Source: Henckelia pumila (Eukaryota; Streptophyta; Magnoliopsida; Lamiales; Gesneriaceae). From it: a DNA stretch of 64,000 nucleotides. Shown here in pieces: positions 12,182 to 24,120 of the stretch. The stretch is taken from the NCBI RefSeq assembly GCF_033568475.1, contig NC_133123.1, positions 138,524,062 to 138,588,061 on the forward strand, in the 5' to 3' direction. A program made the position numbers and the translations under genes. The notes beneath the pieces were generated by a model, which was given only the letters and a program-made list of their open reading frames with translations, had not been told where the DNA came from and did not search any database. Positions within the stretch are counted from its first letter, which is position 1; every line of letters begins with the position of its first letter.

Positions 12182-13001
12182 TGTTATCAAAAGTATCACG
12201 AACAACCTCAGTACGCAATCAATGGCACAACAACAGCGAGCCGAGAGTTTAACTCTCTATATTTAAGACAGATTTTCCCCGCTTAGGTGTTTACGGGTTT
12301 AGTGCAAAATGTCTTCCAAGATAGAACGCTGACAGCTTTGAGTAGTAACACTACAAACTCAAAGAACTTCGAATACAAAGTGTTTTGAAGAAACTCTTTA
12401 ACGAAGAGAAATGAGAGAGATCAGAACTCTCTATGCAAGACAAGAGAAGAAAGGAATGAGTGAATTGGTGAGAATGAATACAAGTGGGGTTGTCGATTTA
12501 TAGATGTTGGGCAGTTGCATGCGGACGGATGCATCAGTTGGATGCACACTCAGCCGAGGAGACGCAATGGTTCGGCCTGAAGAGATGCACCGGTTCAGCC
12601 AAAATGACGCACTGGTTCGGAACAAAAGTCACGCCCGTTCAGACTGGATGGTTGCACTGATTCGGAAGCAAAATAAATATTTATTTGATTTTTGTCCAAA
12701 AAAGCTATATTATGTCAAAGCCACGCCCAGCCCACGCCCATGCCTGTGTCCGTGCCGTGCCGAGCCGAGCCGGTCGATCGGACGGCGGCGATGGCGCGCG
12801 TGTGTCTAATGGTTCGAACCTAGCCTAGACTAGATCCGCTCCCCTTAACAAACATGGGTACCCCTTGGGCCCCCAACCCATTGTCTCAATTTAGGCTATA
12901 TATTTAGACATATATTCCCACATTTTACCAATGTGGGACAATGAGCATTTATCTCATTCACCACCAATTTCCCAACATTTGTCCAAAAAATTTTTCCAAC
13001 A
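12182..13001 (-). repeat. Copia LTR shared by copies A and B
   Basis: In minus orientation it begins TGTTGGAAAA at 13001. It closely matches the LTR at 26189-26970, apart from an indel of about 35 bp in a GC-rich part near 12720-12800. A TATA-like ATTTATA (12496-12502, plus strand) marks the minus-strand promoter. On its right is the polypurine tract of copy B, making it B's 3' LTR. On its left are leader and gag codons of copy A, making it A's 5' LTR. The inner edge (TGTTATC at 12182) was chosen because TGTT and AACA ends match; that edge could be off by some tens of bases, and no clear primer site was found. Confidence 0.8.
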
Positions 13002-13012
13002 ATCCCCCACAT
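13002..13012 (-). other. Polypurine tract of copia copy B
   Basis: On the minus strand CATGTGGGGGAT stands directly before the TGTTGG start of the LTR, as expected for a plus-strand primer. Confidence 0.8.
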
Positions 13013-13539
13013 GAATGTGATTTATGCGAATATGTATGCATATGTTAAAACAGAATTTCTTACGAAAAATTATTGATGGAGAGAGGTAGCTTGCTGCTTT
13101 GAACCTTCCTTAGTGAATTACTATCGGATTTACTAGGCTGCCTAGTGAACGTGATGTCTTGAACTATTCAGCCGTTGATGTAAACCAAGACAACAGTATT
13201 CACACAATAATTTTTCTCACACTTTATTTGTTCTCACGATTATGTCCATTTTGGCCCTGGACAACATCTTGGATTCTTAAGTGTTTCATTGAAGCGGCCC
13301 GTCTTCACACTTAAATAGGTGACCTCCTATTATATGAGTATCCTGTCATACTCTATTTCTTATAGAAATATAGGAATCATTAAAATTTTGTTAAAACTTA
13401 ACCTCACTACTTGCACAGGTTGCACTTTATCCTAGGAATGAGAATAGAACGAAGTTCTGAGTGCACACGAACATTCATAACTTGATTTTCCCATTGAACC
13501 AAGATCTTGGGATCTCCAATCTACAAGGTTGGGTTTCCG

Positions 13540-16212
13540 CTATGAATTATCTTTTAATTTTGTAGGTTTTAATCCCATTCCTCTTGATAAGCAGTTTACT
13601 TGATCTCTCCCTAAACCTTTTGTCAATGGATCCGCTAAGTTATCTTTTGATTTTACATAATCAACTGCGATAACACCATTTGAGATCAACTGTCTAATGG
13701 TATTATGTCTTCGACGTATGTGTCTTGACTTACCATTATACATACTACTTTGTGCCCTACCTATAGCCGACTGACTATCGCAATGTAACATTATTGTTGG
13801 CACTGGTTTCGTCCAACACGGAATATCTTCTAGGAAATTACGGAGCAATTCCGCTTCTTCTACCGCTTTGTCTAAAGCTATGAATTCCGATTCCATTGTT
13901 GAACGAGCTATACTCGTTTGTTTAGAGGATTTCCATGACATAGCTCCTCCACCGATGGTGAATACATATCCACTTGTGGACTTCGAGTCTTTTGTGTCTG
14001 AAATCCAATTTGCATCACAATATCCTTCAAGTACAGAAGGATATGTTGCATAATGTAATCCATAGTCCATTGAATACTTTAAGTATTTAAATACTCTTTT
14101 CAATGCTTTCCAATGATCACGACTAGGATTACTTGTAAATCTACTCAATTTATTTATTGAGTATGCAATATCAGGACGAGTACAATTTGTAATATACATT
14201 AGACTCCCAATTATCCTTGCATATTATTGTTGAGATACGGGTTCACCTCGATTTTTGGATAAATGTAAACTTAAATCCACGGGTGATCTTAACGGCGTAA
14301 CATCATACGCGTTGAATTTCCTAATTACTTTCTCAATATAATGAGATTGTGTTAGGATAATTCCTTCAGGTTTTTACAATCTTAATTCCTAAGATAACGT
14401 CTGCTTTTCCCATATCTTTCATATCAAAATGTTTTGTCAACATTTTCTTAGTTTTCATGATGATATCATAATTACTACCCATTATGAGCATGTCGTCTAC
14501 ATATAGACAAACAATTACATACGAGTCATGTGTGCCTTTTATATAAATACATTTATCACACTCATTAATCTTGAATCCATTTGACATCATTGTTTTGTCA
14601 AATTTTTCATGCCATTGTTTAGGAGCTTGTTTTAGCCCATACAATGATTTAATGAGTCGACACACTTTTTCTTTCTTGACCGGGAGCAATGAATCCTTCA
14701 GGTTGTGCCATATATATTTCTTCCTCTAACTCACTATTTAAAAATGTCGTTTTTACATCCATTTGATGTATTTCGAGATTATTTACAGCAGCTATTGTTT
14801 TAAGTACTCGAATAGACGTTATTCTCGTAACAGGTGAATATGTGTCGAAGAAATCCAACCCTTCTTTTTGTCTAAATCCTTTGGCCACCAACCTTGCTTT
14901 GTATTTTTCCACCGTTCCATCAGCTTTATATTTCCTTTTTAAGATCCATTTGCATCCTAAAGATTTGCTTCCCGGTGGTAGATCTACTAATTCCCAAGTA
15001 TAATTTTGCATGATGGAATCTATTTCACTGTTTATGGCCTCTTTCCAAAGCGGAGTGTCAGGACTAGATAACGCTTCTCTTAAGGTCCTTGGATCATTTT
15101 CTATAGCATAACTAAGAAAATCAGGACCAAATGTTTTAGCTTTCTTACTATGCCTTGGTTCTTCACTTTCATGAGTTTCCTCATTAGTGGATTCATGAAC
15201 TCTTTTGGAAGAGCTCTTTTCTTTTCCTTCTTTACAAGGAAAGACGTTCTCAAAAAATGCAGCATTCCTTGATTCAATAATCGTATTCTCATGTATATCA
15301 GGAATTACTGACTTGTGCACTAGGAATCTATATGCACTACTGTTGTTTGCATATCCAATGAAGATGCAATCCACAGTCTTAGGTCCAATCTTCACTTGTT
15401 TTGGCTTTGGTATTTCTACTTTTGCCAAACACCCCTACACTTTCAAGTATTTTTATAAGGGCTTATGTCCTTTCCACAATTCGTTAGGAGTTTCATTCTT
15501 CTTTTTATGTGGAATTTTGTTAAGAATATGATTTGCCGAAAGTATTGCTTTCCCCCCACAAGTTTTGGGGTAGTCCAAAACTTATTAGCATGACATTCAT
15601 CATTTCTTTCAGAGTACGGTTTTTTCTTTCCGCAACACCATTAGATTGTGGTGAATAAGGAACAGTTGTTTGATGAATAATGTCAGATTCATTGCAAAAT
15701 TCTTCAAACGGAGCAACATATTCACCTCCTCTATCACTTCGAATTTTCTTTATTCTTTTGCCTAATTGATTTTCAACTTCATTCTTATAGGTCTTAAATG
15801 CTTCAAGAGCTTCATCCTTGCTTCTTAAAAGAAACACGTAACAGAATCTTGTGCAATCATCTATGAATGTAATAAAGTACTTTTACCCACCTCTAGTTTG
15901 TACAAACTTTAAATCACAAACATCGGTGTGAATTAGTTCTAGAGGTATTGTACTTCTTTCCACTGTGTGAAAAGGTACTTTTGTTAATTTAGCTTCAACA
16001 CATACTTCACATTTGTAGTTTGAATCAATCTTAGTCCTTGGAATAAGATTTAGTTTTCCAAGTTTTCTCAAAGTGTTGAAGTTAACATGTCCTAATCTAG
16101 TATGCCATAAATTAGAACATTCAACCAAGTAATTCAAAGCATTAACTTTATTACTTTCAAGATCACGAAGTACAGTCATTACATTCATTTTGAACAGTCC
16201 CTTTTCTATATA
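13540..16212 (-). pseudogene. Copia copy B: integrase, reverse transcriptase, RNase H (broken)
   Basis: Ty1/copia pol read leftwards in pieces. 16188-15883 carries the GAG-pre-integrase ([11 protein letters not shown]) and the first integrase Asp (IHTDVCD). 15837-15520 carries the second Asp (IRSDRGGEYV) and the Glu (SNGVAERKNRTLK). 15428-14649 carries the integrase tail and the RT start (HQMDVKTTFLN). 14689-14366 carries the RT YVDD site (CLYVDDMLI). 14199-13540 carries RNase H ([26 protein letters not shown]). Breaks: stops near 16213, 15883 and 14220, and frameshifts near 15530, 14670 and 14366. Domain order protease-integrase-RT-RNase H is that of copia. Not functional. Confidence 0.92.
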
Positions 16213-16763
16213 TCATTTCCCTAGGAACTGTCCATTTTTCATGATTACAACTTTTCCAGCTTCAAAAACTATTCTAAATCCGGCCTTAACAAGCCTAGAA
16301 CCGGAGACAAGATTCTTCCTTATGTCTGGAACATGAAGGACATCAATAAGAGTAAACTCTTTTCCCGAAGTCATCTTGATCACCACTTTGCCTAATCCAA
16401 CGATCTTAGAAGTCGCATTGTTACCCATATAGAGCTCTCGTCCACCTATAGGAGTATACTTCGAGAATAGATCCTTGTCAGCACAGACATGTCGTGTCGC
16501 TCTGGTATCGATAAACCATTCTTTGGGATGATCAACCATGTTAGCCTCGAAGATTACTGCTGACAGATCTATCTCAGACAAATCAATAGGCACAGATTTG
16601 TGTTGGACCACATTTGCCCGGTACTGATTGTCCTTCTTCGGTAAGCGACAATCCTTGGCTTTGTGGTTCGTTTTTCCACAGTTCCAACAGGTTCCTTTCC
16701 ACTTCTTATTTTTCCCTTGCATCACATCTTTCCCAAACTTCTTCCTCTTCTTCATAGCGTTCG
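16213..16763 (-). pseudogene. Copia copy B: zinc knuckle and protease
   Basis: Reads leftwards from about 16755. It has a CCHC zinc knuckle ([14 protein letters not shown]), then the protease region. The protease motif is DTRA instead of the DTGA seen in copy A, a change in the catalytic loop that should abolish activity. The frame ends at 16213, where copy A has a glycine codon (GGA) and this copy has TGA. The right edge is the gypsy insertion with target GTTCG at 16759-16763. Confidence 0.9.
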
Positions 16764-18096
16764 TGTAGTGACCCTTACCCGGATCACCTACTAACAGAAC
16801 TTAGGCATGCAATTAACTTAATTAAACAAATATCAAAATAAAACTGTGGAAACCATAAACGTTATACAATCCCAAGTAAAGGAATCTGTAATTTATCCAA
16901 ATAATATACAACCAAATCGAATAGCTGTATCAACCTCAAAACAACAGAAATAAAACCTAGACGAAGCTCCAGCTGGTCAACCACTGACTAGCCCCTCTTG
17001 GATCCACCCGCCTCGTCCAATCGCAAAACTGCCCCATGAAATAGGGTGTCCAGAAACACAGAGTACGAGACGTGAGCATAAAACGCTCAGTACGAGAGTA
17101 TGAGTATACATGCATGCAAAGTGAACTCCCTATAAACTCGAGGTCAAGGATCAGATAACAGAGACAGACCGGGCCCTGGTATGTAGCACGCTGTGCCGTC
17201 GCTTCAGGAGGTGGCTCCCATACCATAATACAAGTGGATATGCCGGACCCAAATCGATGGAAGTCCAACCACTAACAGGATAGGGAAAAACCCTACTAAC
17301 AGACATCTCGAAGGAGATAGCTCAGTATGCAAATGAATGCAGTATAAATCAATGACATATAAACCATGCAGTCACATAATACATGCATACTCAGTCAGGA
17401 TATCTCGAACAGTACTTTCGTACCTCAAAACAGTGCAAGCTCTACCAACTCTAGGTTCACGCCTATAGTTTGCTCTACACTGTCAAATGATACTACTATC
17501 ATTAAAGTGCTCTAAAATCCTTAACTAAGCTATTGCATACTCCTAAATATTTATAGGAAGCAAAAGCTATACCTTCGTCCGTCGTTAGCCCTTTGATGTC
17601 GATGCCTACAGAACTTGGGCACAACTCTGCTACGACTTCCGAACGCCTCGCCGATCGCCGGGTCAAGCCTAGGAAGGCTAAAACAACTCGAATAGACTAG
17701 AAAGGAGAGGAAAATACTCGGAATTGGCAATTGGAAATAAAGCCCCGGCCCTCTATTTATAGACAACGATCGGAACTTCCGATCCTCGATCGGAACGTCC
17801 GAACCTCGATCGGAACGTCCGAACCTGCCATCAGAGCTTCCGAAGATCCTGATCTGCCACGTGTCAAAATATCACTTGTTGACTTCGGATAGGGGTGATC
17901 GGAGCTTCCGATCCTGATCGGAGCTTTCGATCTAACCAATCGTCATACCTGACGTAATATGATCGGAGCTTCCGATCCTGCATCGGAGCTTCCGATCCTG
18001 TTCGGAACTTCCGAACCTACCTTCGGAGCTTCCGAACTCTATTCAAGTAATTATGATTAATTCCTTAATTACTGATTTTGGTTACGGGCTACTACA
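16764..18096 (-). mobile_element. Stand-alone gypsy LTR, family C (left copy)
   Basis: 1333 bp, plus-strand ends TGTAGTGACC and GGCTACTACA, flanked by GTTCG on both sides (16759-16763 and 18097-18101), which is the signature of a solo LTR. Minus orientation is set by TATAAATA (complement of 17754-17761). It is nearly identical to 22780-24111, which is still joined to a gypsy primer site and gag. U3 carries ten 16-bp near-palindromes at 17768-18037. Confidence 0.88.
17768..18037. repeat. U3 array of ATCGGAGCTTCCGATC-type near-palindromes (family C)
   Basis: Ten units of the form (A/T)TCGGA-(A/G)C-(T/G)TCCGA(T/A)C, some with one changed base, lie just upstream (minus sense) of the LTR TATA box. 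Between them are a CACGTG core near 17858 and a TGACGTAA near 17950, both known plant bZIP-type core sequences. The same array is present at about 23783-24052. Function as an enhancer is inferred from position. Confidence 0.85.
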
Positions 18097-18105
18097 GTTC
18101 GGCTC
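18097..18105. other. 9 bp of copia gag between two insertions
   Basis: GTTCGGCTC is host copia sequence. Its first five bases are the family C target duplication and its last five (GGCTC, sharing one G) the family D target duplication. The same 9 bp recur at 24112-24120. Confidence 0.85.
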
Positions 18106-18723
18106 TGTAGCGACCCTACCCGGATCCACTACCTAATCAGAGTGATTAGCGCAAGCAATAATAATTAAAGCTTTAAATAGCGGATAATTTCAAAGTACAA
18201 CAAATCCAATCGACAGAATACAACCGATGATAGAAACAGTGTATAATTCTTTATACAACCAAATCGAAATTAGGGTATCAGAATCCCTAACAAACTACCT
18301 CTGCAAGGTAGCAACCTCAACCCTGCTGGGAACCACCGGGACCGTCCAGCCTTAGACCTGACTCGCCACAAGGTGTCCCAAAACATGAAACATAAAGGGC
18401 GTGAGCGACTACGCTCAATACGGAAGCAATGATATAAATACAAATATGAGCATGCACATGACTTTAAAAATCAGGGTTAAATCACTTTACTCATGGCGCC
18501 TGGAATACACAGTACCGGGCAAGAGAGCGACTCCGCGTGGTACTCGTATATTCCCAAGAAACGAATCCTCAGGAAGAATCGCCTCGACTGATGGAAACTG
18601 TCATGACTCACATCATACCCGATGCAGTCTTCGTAAAAACATATGCATGTGCTAAAAATAGTAAAACATAGCCAATACAGCACATACATCATGCATCACA
18701 CACATATGTATAAATATCATGCC
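18106..18723 (-). mobile_element. Truncated LTR of family D
   Basis: 618 bp collinear with 24121-24738, the first part of the complete family D LTR, with about 13 differences by eye. It ends abruptly after ATCATGCC, where the right copy goes on with GGCTATCTCGG and this copy jumps into gypsy integrase sequence. Not a natural LTR end, so this is a rearrangement junction. Confidence 0.88.
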
Positions 18724-21700
18724 TACGCTTGATATTAGCATAGCTGGCCTGACGATCCTATGCAGTCTTAATCCGTTTCTTGATCTGTTCAATAATGTCT
18801 ATCGCCTGCTGGATAAACTCCAGTCCCTCAGCCTGTCTCTCCCCCACTTCTTCCCAGAAGAGTGGAGTACGACAACGTCGCCCGTACAACGCCTCAAAAG
18901 GTGCCATCCCAATACTAGTATGATAGCTGTTGTTGTACGCGAACTCGATCAACGGCAAATGATCCTGCCAGGCTGAACCAAAATCCATGACGCACGCTCT
19001 AAGCATATCCTCCAAAGTACGGATAGTGTGCTCTGACTGACCATCAGTCTTCGGATGATAGGCAGTACTCAAACCGAGAGTAGTACCCATCGCACGCTGA
19101 ACACTCCCCCAGAATCTAGAAGTGAACCTGGGGTCCCGATCGCTGACAATGCTCACAGGCACTCCATGAAGTCGAACGATCTCCTGAATGTACATCCGTG
19201 CCATGCGATCCATAGAGTACTCTCAGCTATAGGCAATGAAATGCGCTGACTTGGTGAGTCGGTCCACTACAACCCAGATAGCATCACAGTTCCTCGGGGA
19301 TACCGGCAAATGGGTCACAAAGTCCATTGTGATAAACTCCCATTTCCATTCAGGAATAGGCAGACTGTGAAGCAATCCTCCAGGTCGACGGTGCTCTGCT
19401 TTGACCTGTTCACACACCAAACATCTCGAAACAAACTGATAAACACTGCGTTTCATTCCCTTCCACCAGAAACGAGTACGTAGATCCTTGTACATCTTGT
19501 TGCTCCCAGGATGAATACTCAACTTAGTGCGATGTGCCTGAGACAAAATCTCCTCTCGCAACTCTTCATCCTGCGGAATCACAAGCCTACTAGACAAACA
19601 CAGAAAGTCATCTGACTGATAATGAAATCCAGACGAGCTACCCTCGTTAGCTAGACGAGCTAAACGTTGGGTCTTCGAATCAGACATCTGAGCATCTCGA
19701 ATCCGCGAATACAAGGCTGGCTCAGATAATATCGCAAACATCTGGATACTCTGCATACATTTCTTATGCTTGAAGGTATAACCTGAAGTACAACAGTCAC
19801 TGATCGCACTAGACATCGAACAAGTCTGAAGTGCGGATAGTCGCACCTTGCGACTCAAAGCATCAGCGGTGAGATTAGCAGCTCCCGGATGGTACTTAAT
19901 TTCGCAATCATAGTCCTTAAGCAAGTCCATCCAATGTCTCTGCCTCATGTTCAACTCCGCCTGAGTGAACAAATATTTGAGACTCTTATGGTCGGTGAAG
20001 ATCTCAAATTTCTCGTCATACAAATAATGACGCCAGATCTTCAAAGCGAACACAATGGCTGCTAACTCCAAATCGTGGACTGGATAGTTGTCCTCGTGAA
20101 GCTTCAGCTGTCTAGAAGCGTATGCGATCACATGCCCATTCTGAGTCAGAACACAACCTAACCCCGAAGAGAAGCATCAGTGTATACCACATACCCTCCA
20201 GATCCTGACGGTAATGCCAACACCGGCGCAGAAGTCAACCGCCGTCGAAGCTCACAGAAATTCTCCTCACACTCGGAGGACCACTCGAAATCCACACCCT
20301 TGTGGGTAAGTTGCGTCAACGATCGAGCTAACTGATAGAAGTTCAGAATGAAGCGACGATAATACCCTGCTAGACCCAGAAAACTACGGATCTCAGCAAC
20401 TGTCGTCGGACGCGACCAATTAAGTACCGCTTCAATCTTGCTTGGATCAACAGAAATCCCCTCCCTGGATATGATATGGCCAAGAAAGACCACTCTATCC
20501 ATCCAGAACTCACACTTGCTCAGCTTGGCGTACAACTGCTCATCTTGAAGAGTCTGTAGTACCAACCGCAAGTGAGAAACATGCTCTTCCGTATTACGCG
20601 AATACACCAAGATGTCGTCAATGAATACCACGTCAAACTTATCCAAATACTCCCTGAAGACACGGTTCATCAGATCCATGAATATAGCCGGCGCATTAGT
20701 CAAATCAAATGGCATTACTAGAAACTCGTAATGCCCATAGCGAGTACGGAATGCAGTCTTGGCTACGTCCTGATCACGGACTCTCAACTGATGATACCCA
20801 GATCTCAAGTCAATTTTGGAGTAAACTGACGTGCCCTGCAGCTGATCAAACAAGTCATCAATACGAGGCAACGGATACTTGTTCTTCACAGTGACTCGAT
20901 TCAGCTGCTGATAGTCAATGCACAGCCGCATCGACCCATCCTTTTTCTTTACAAAAAGAACAGGAGCTCCCTAAGGAGATACACTACGACGAATGTACCC
21001 CTTGTCCAAAAGATCCTGTAGCTGATTCTTCAACTCACGCATCTCTGACGGAGCCAGACGATACGGTGCTCTAGAAATAGGCGAAGTACCCGGCATCAAC
21101 TCTATGCAAAACTCGACTTCCCTAGCAGGAGGAAAACCCGGAATCTCATCAGGAAATACATCTGGAAATTCATCCACAACATGAATGCTCTCTATCCCAA
21201 TGCTCTCAGCGGACAAATCAACTGCATAGATAAGGTAGCCTTCCCCGCCAGACTCTAGAGCTCGACAGGCTCTCAAAGCTGATACCAAAGGCATCGGAGG
21301 TCGCGCTCCCTCACCATAGAAAAACCAGCTCTCACTCCCCTCCGGATGAAAGCGTACTAATCTCTGATAGCATTCCACTGAAGCTTGATAGGTAGTCAAC
21401 ATATCTATTCCCAGAATGCAGTCAAAGTCGTCCATCGCCAGGACCATGAGATTCGCTAACAGAATGTTCCCTTCGAACTCTAAAGGGCAACCCATCACTA
21501 GACGCTTAGCCAAAGCAGATTGGCCCGTCGGAGTAGAAACAGACATCACTACGTCTAGTGCAATGCATGGTAACTTATGCCTCTTAACAAAACGTGCAGA
21601 AATGAAGGAATGAGATGCACCAGTGTCAATAAGTACAAGAGCAGGTATACCATAAAGCAGAAATGTACCTGCGATGACTTTCTCATTCTCCTCCACTGCC

Positions 21701-22704
21701 TGATCATATCTCAGGGCAAACACCTGGCCAGAAGCTCGTGGCCTCAAATGAGAACTCCCAGTAGGCTGTCCCTGTGACCTCTGCTGAATGGTGGCCTGAG
21801 AACCAGATCCTGAACCAGATCCAGAACCGCCTCCCCCAGATAGTGGACAATCTCTTCGGATATGACCAGTCTCTCCACAACGGAAACAAGCTCCAGAAGC
21901 TCTACGGCACTTGTCGGATGTATGGTTCTTCCCCCAGTGATCACACTTGTCCTTCTTACCGAAATGGACAACACCTCCAGAACCAGAGGAAGAAGTAGAT
22001 CCAGACTTCTTGAAAGTTTGGGCAGGAGGACCCAAAGAACTAGCAGGTCTCGACTGAGGGAAAGACCTGTTTCGTCGAATGCTGTCCTCCGCCTGGTGAC
22101 AACGGCTCACAAAACCCTCGTAGGACATGTCGTCGCCAACCGCCACACGGTCATGGATCTCAGGGTTAAGGCCCTGAAGGAACATATTATACTTCATCCC
22201 AGAGCTGTCAACAATCTCGGGGCAATAGGATAGCAGATCAAAGAACCTCTGCTGATACTCATCGATAGACATGGCTCCCTATCGCAGACTCAGTAGCTCG
22301 CCTGCCTTCGACTGTCGGAGTGCAGGAGGAAAATACAGCTTCTGAAAAGCTGTACGGAACTCGGCCCAGGTGGCCACTCCTCTCGCCGCCAAAAAAGGTG
22401 CAGAAGTAAACCTCCACCACCTGCGCGCACGTCCATCCAGAAGATAACCCAGGGTCTCCATCTTCTGCTTCTCGGTGCATTGGAAAGTCTAAAACGTCGT
22501 CTCCATGCGGTCTAACCAATTCTCCGCATCCTCCGGAGACTCACCTCCAACTAAGGGCTTAGGACCCATAGCTAAGAATCGACGCACAGTGAAACGCTCA
22601 TCAGGATGATGACGATGACGCCGTTCTCGACGAGGCTCCCGGTCGGCATCACCCCAACGCCCACCAATACTGCCATGAGAACTCCAGTCGTCACGATCTG
22701 CCAT
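18724..22704 (-). pseudogene. Ty3/gypsy gag-pol, broken and 3'-truncated
   Basis: Reads leftwards from ATG 22704. Gag (HPDERFTVRRFLAMGPKPL) is followed by a CCHC knuckle (CFRCGETGHIRRDC), the protease (VLIDTGASHSFIS), RT ([21 protein letters not shown]), RNase H ([21 protein letters not shown]) and integrase (zinc region to [47 protein letters not shown]). The order RT-RNase H-integrase marks gypsy; wording is close to Tekay/Del chromoviruses. In-frame stops lie near 22487, 22277, 20970 and 19225, and a one-base loss near 20160. The integrase C-terminus, any chromodomain and the polypurine tract are missing at 18724. Not functional. Confidence 0.93.
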
Positions 22705-22763
22705 CTACAAAAGTACCTCACAGTTACCTTATGCAAAGTCTAAATCCCAAGAATACTATGCAT

Positions 22764-22775
22764 GCTCTGATACCA
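22764..22775 (-). other. Primer-binding site of the gypsy element
   Basis: On the minus strand TGGTATCAGAGC follows the LTR end after 4 bp (TTTA). It is the initiator-Met tRNA type and makes 22780-24111 the 5' LTR of this element. Confidence 0.92.
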
Positions 22776-22779
22776 TAAA

Positions 22780-24111
22780 TGTAGTGACCCTTACCCGGAT
22801 CACCTACTAACAGAACTTAGGCATGCAATTAACTTAATTAAACAGATATCAGAATAAAACTGCGGAAACCATAAACGTTATACAATTCCAAGTAAAGGAA
22901 TCTGTAATTTATCCAAATAATATACAACCAAATCGAATAGCTGTATCAACCTCAAAACAACAGAAATAAAACCTAGACGAAGCTCCAGCTGGTCAACCAC
23001 TGACTAGCCCCTCTTGGATCCACCCGCCTCGTCCAATCGCAAACCTGCCCCATGGAATAGGGTGACCAGAAACACAGAGTACGAGACGTGAGCATAAAAC
23101 GCTCAGTACGAGAGTATGAGTATACATGCATGCAAAGTGAACTCCCTATAAACTCGAGGTCAAGGATCAGATAACAGAGACAGACCGGACCCTGGTATGT
23201 AGCACGTTGTGCCGTCGCTTCAGGAGGTGACTCCCATACCATAATACAAGTGGATATGCCGGACCCAAATCGATGGAAGTCCAACCACTAACAGGATAGG
23301 GAAAAACCCTACTAACAGACATCTCGAAGGAGATAGCTCAGTATGCAAATGAATGCAGTATAAATCAATGACATATAAACCATGCAGTCACATAATACAT
23401 GCATACTTAGTCAGGATATCTCGAACAGTACTTTCGTACCTCAAAACAGTGCAAGCTCTACCAATTCTAGGTCCACGCCTATAGTCTGCTCTACACTGTC
23501 AAATGATACTACTATCATTAAAGTGCTCTAAAAGCCTTAACTAAGCTATTGCATACTCCTAAATATTTATAGGAAGCAAAAGCTATACCTTCGTCCGTCG
23601 TTAGCCCTTTAATGTCGATGCCTCCAGAACTTGGGCACAACTCTGCTACGACTTCCGAACGCCTCGCCGACCGCCGGGTCAAGCCTAGGAAAGCTAGAAC
23701 AACTCGAATAGACTAGAAAGGAGAGGAAAATACTCGGAATTGGCAATTGGAATGAAGCCCCGGCCCTCTATTTATAGACAACGATCGGAACTTCCGATCC
23801 TCGATCGGAACGTCCGAACCTCGATCGGAACGTCCGATCCTGCCATCGGAGCTTCCGAAGATCCTGATCTGCCACATGTCAAAATATCACTTGTTGACTT
23901 CGGATAGGGGTGATCGGAGCTTCCGATCCTGATCGGAGCTTTCGATCTAGCCAATCGTCATGCCTGACGTAATATGATCGGAGCTTCCGATCCTGCATCG
24001 GAGCTTCCGATCCTGTTCGGAACTTCCAAACCTACCTTCGGAGCTTCCGAACTCTATTCAAGTAATTATGATTAATTCCTTAATTACTAATTTTGGTTAC
24101 GGGCTACTACA
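22780..24111 (-). mobile_element. 5' LTR of the gypsy element, family C (right copy)
   Basis: 1332 bp, nearly identical to 16764-18096. TATAAATA is the complement of 23769-23776, with the near-palindrome array at about 23783-24052 upstream of it. On its right is GTTCGGCTC (24112-24120), identical to the 9 bp right of the left copy. On its left are primer site and gag. Confidence 0.92.
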
Positions 24112-24120
24112 GTTCGGCTC

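Noticed and set aside
16957-17268. 103-codon minus-strand frame, repeated at 22973-23284
   Set aside because: Both copies are inside family C LTRs; no domain.
21862-22233. 123-codon plus-strand frame
   Set aside because: Shadow of gypsy gag on the opposite strand.
16764-24111. Ordinary complete gypsy element with two LTRs
   Set aside because: The left LTR is followed by host copia bases and a piece of another LTR instead of a polypurine tract, so the two LTRs do not bound one intact element.
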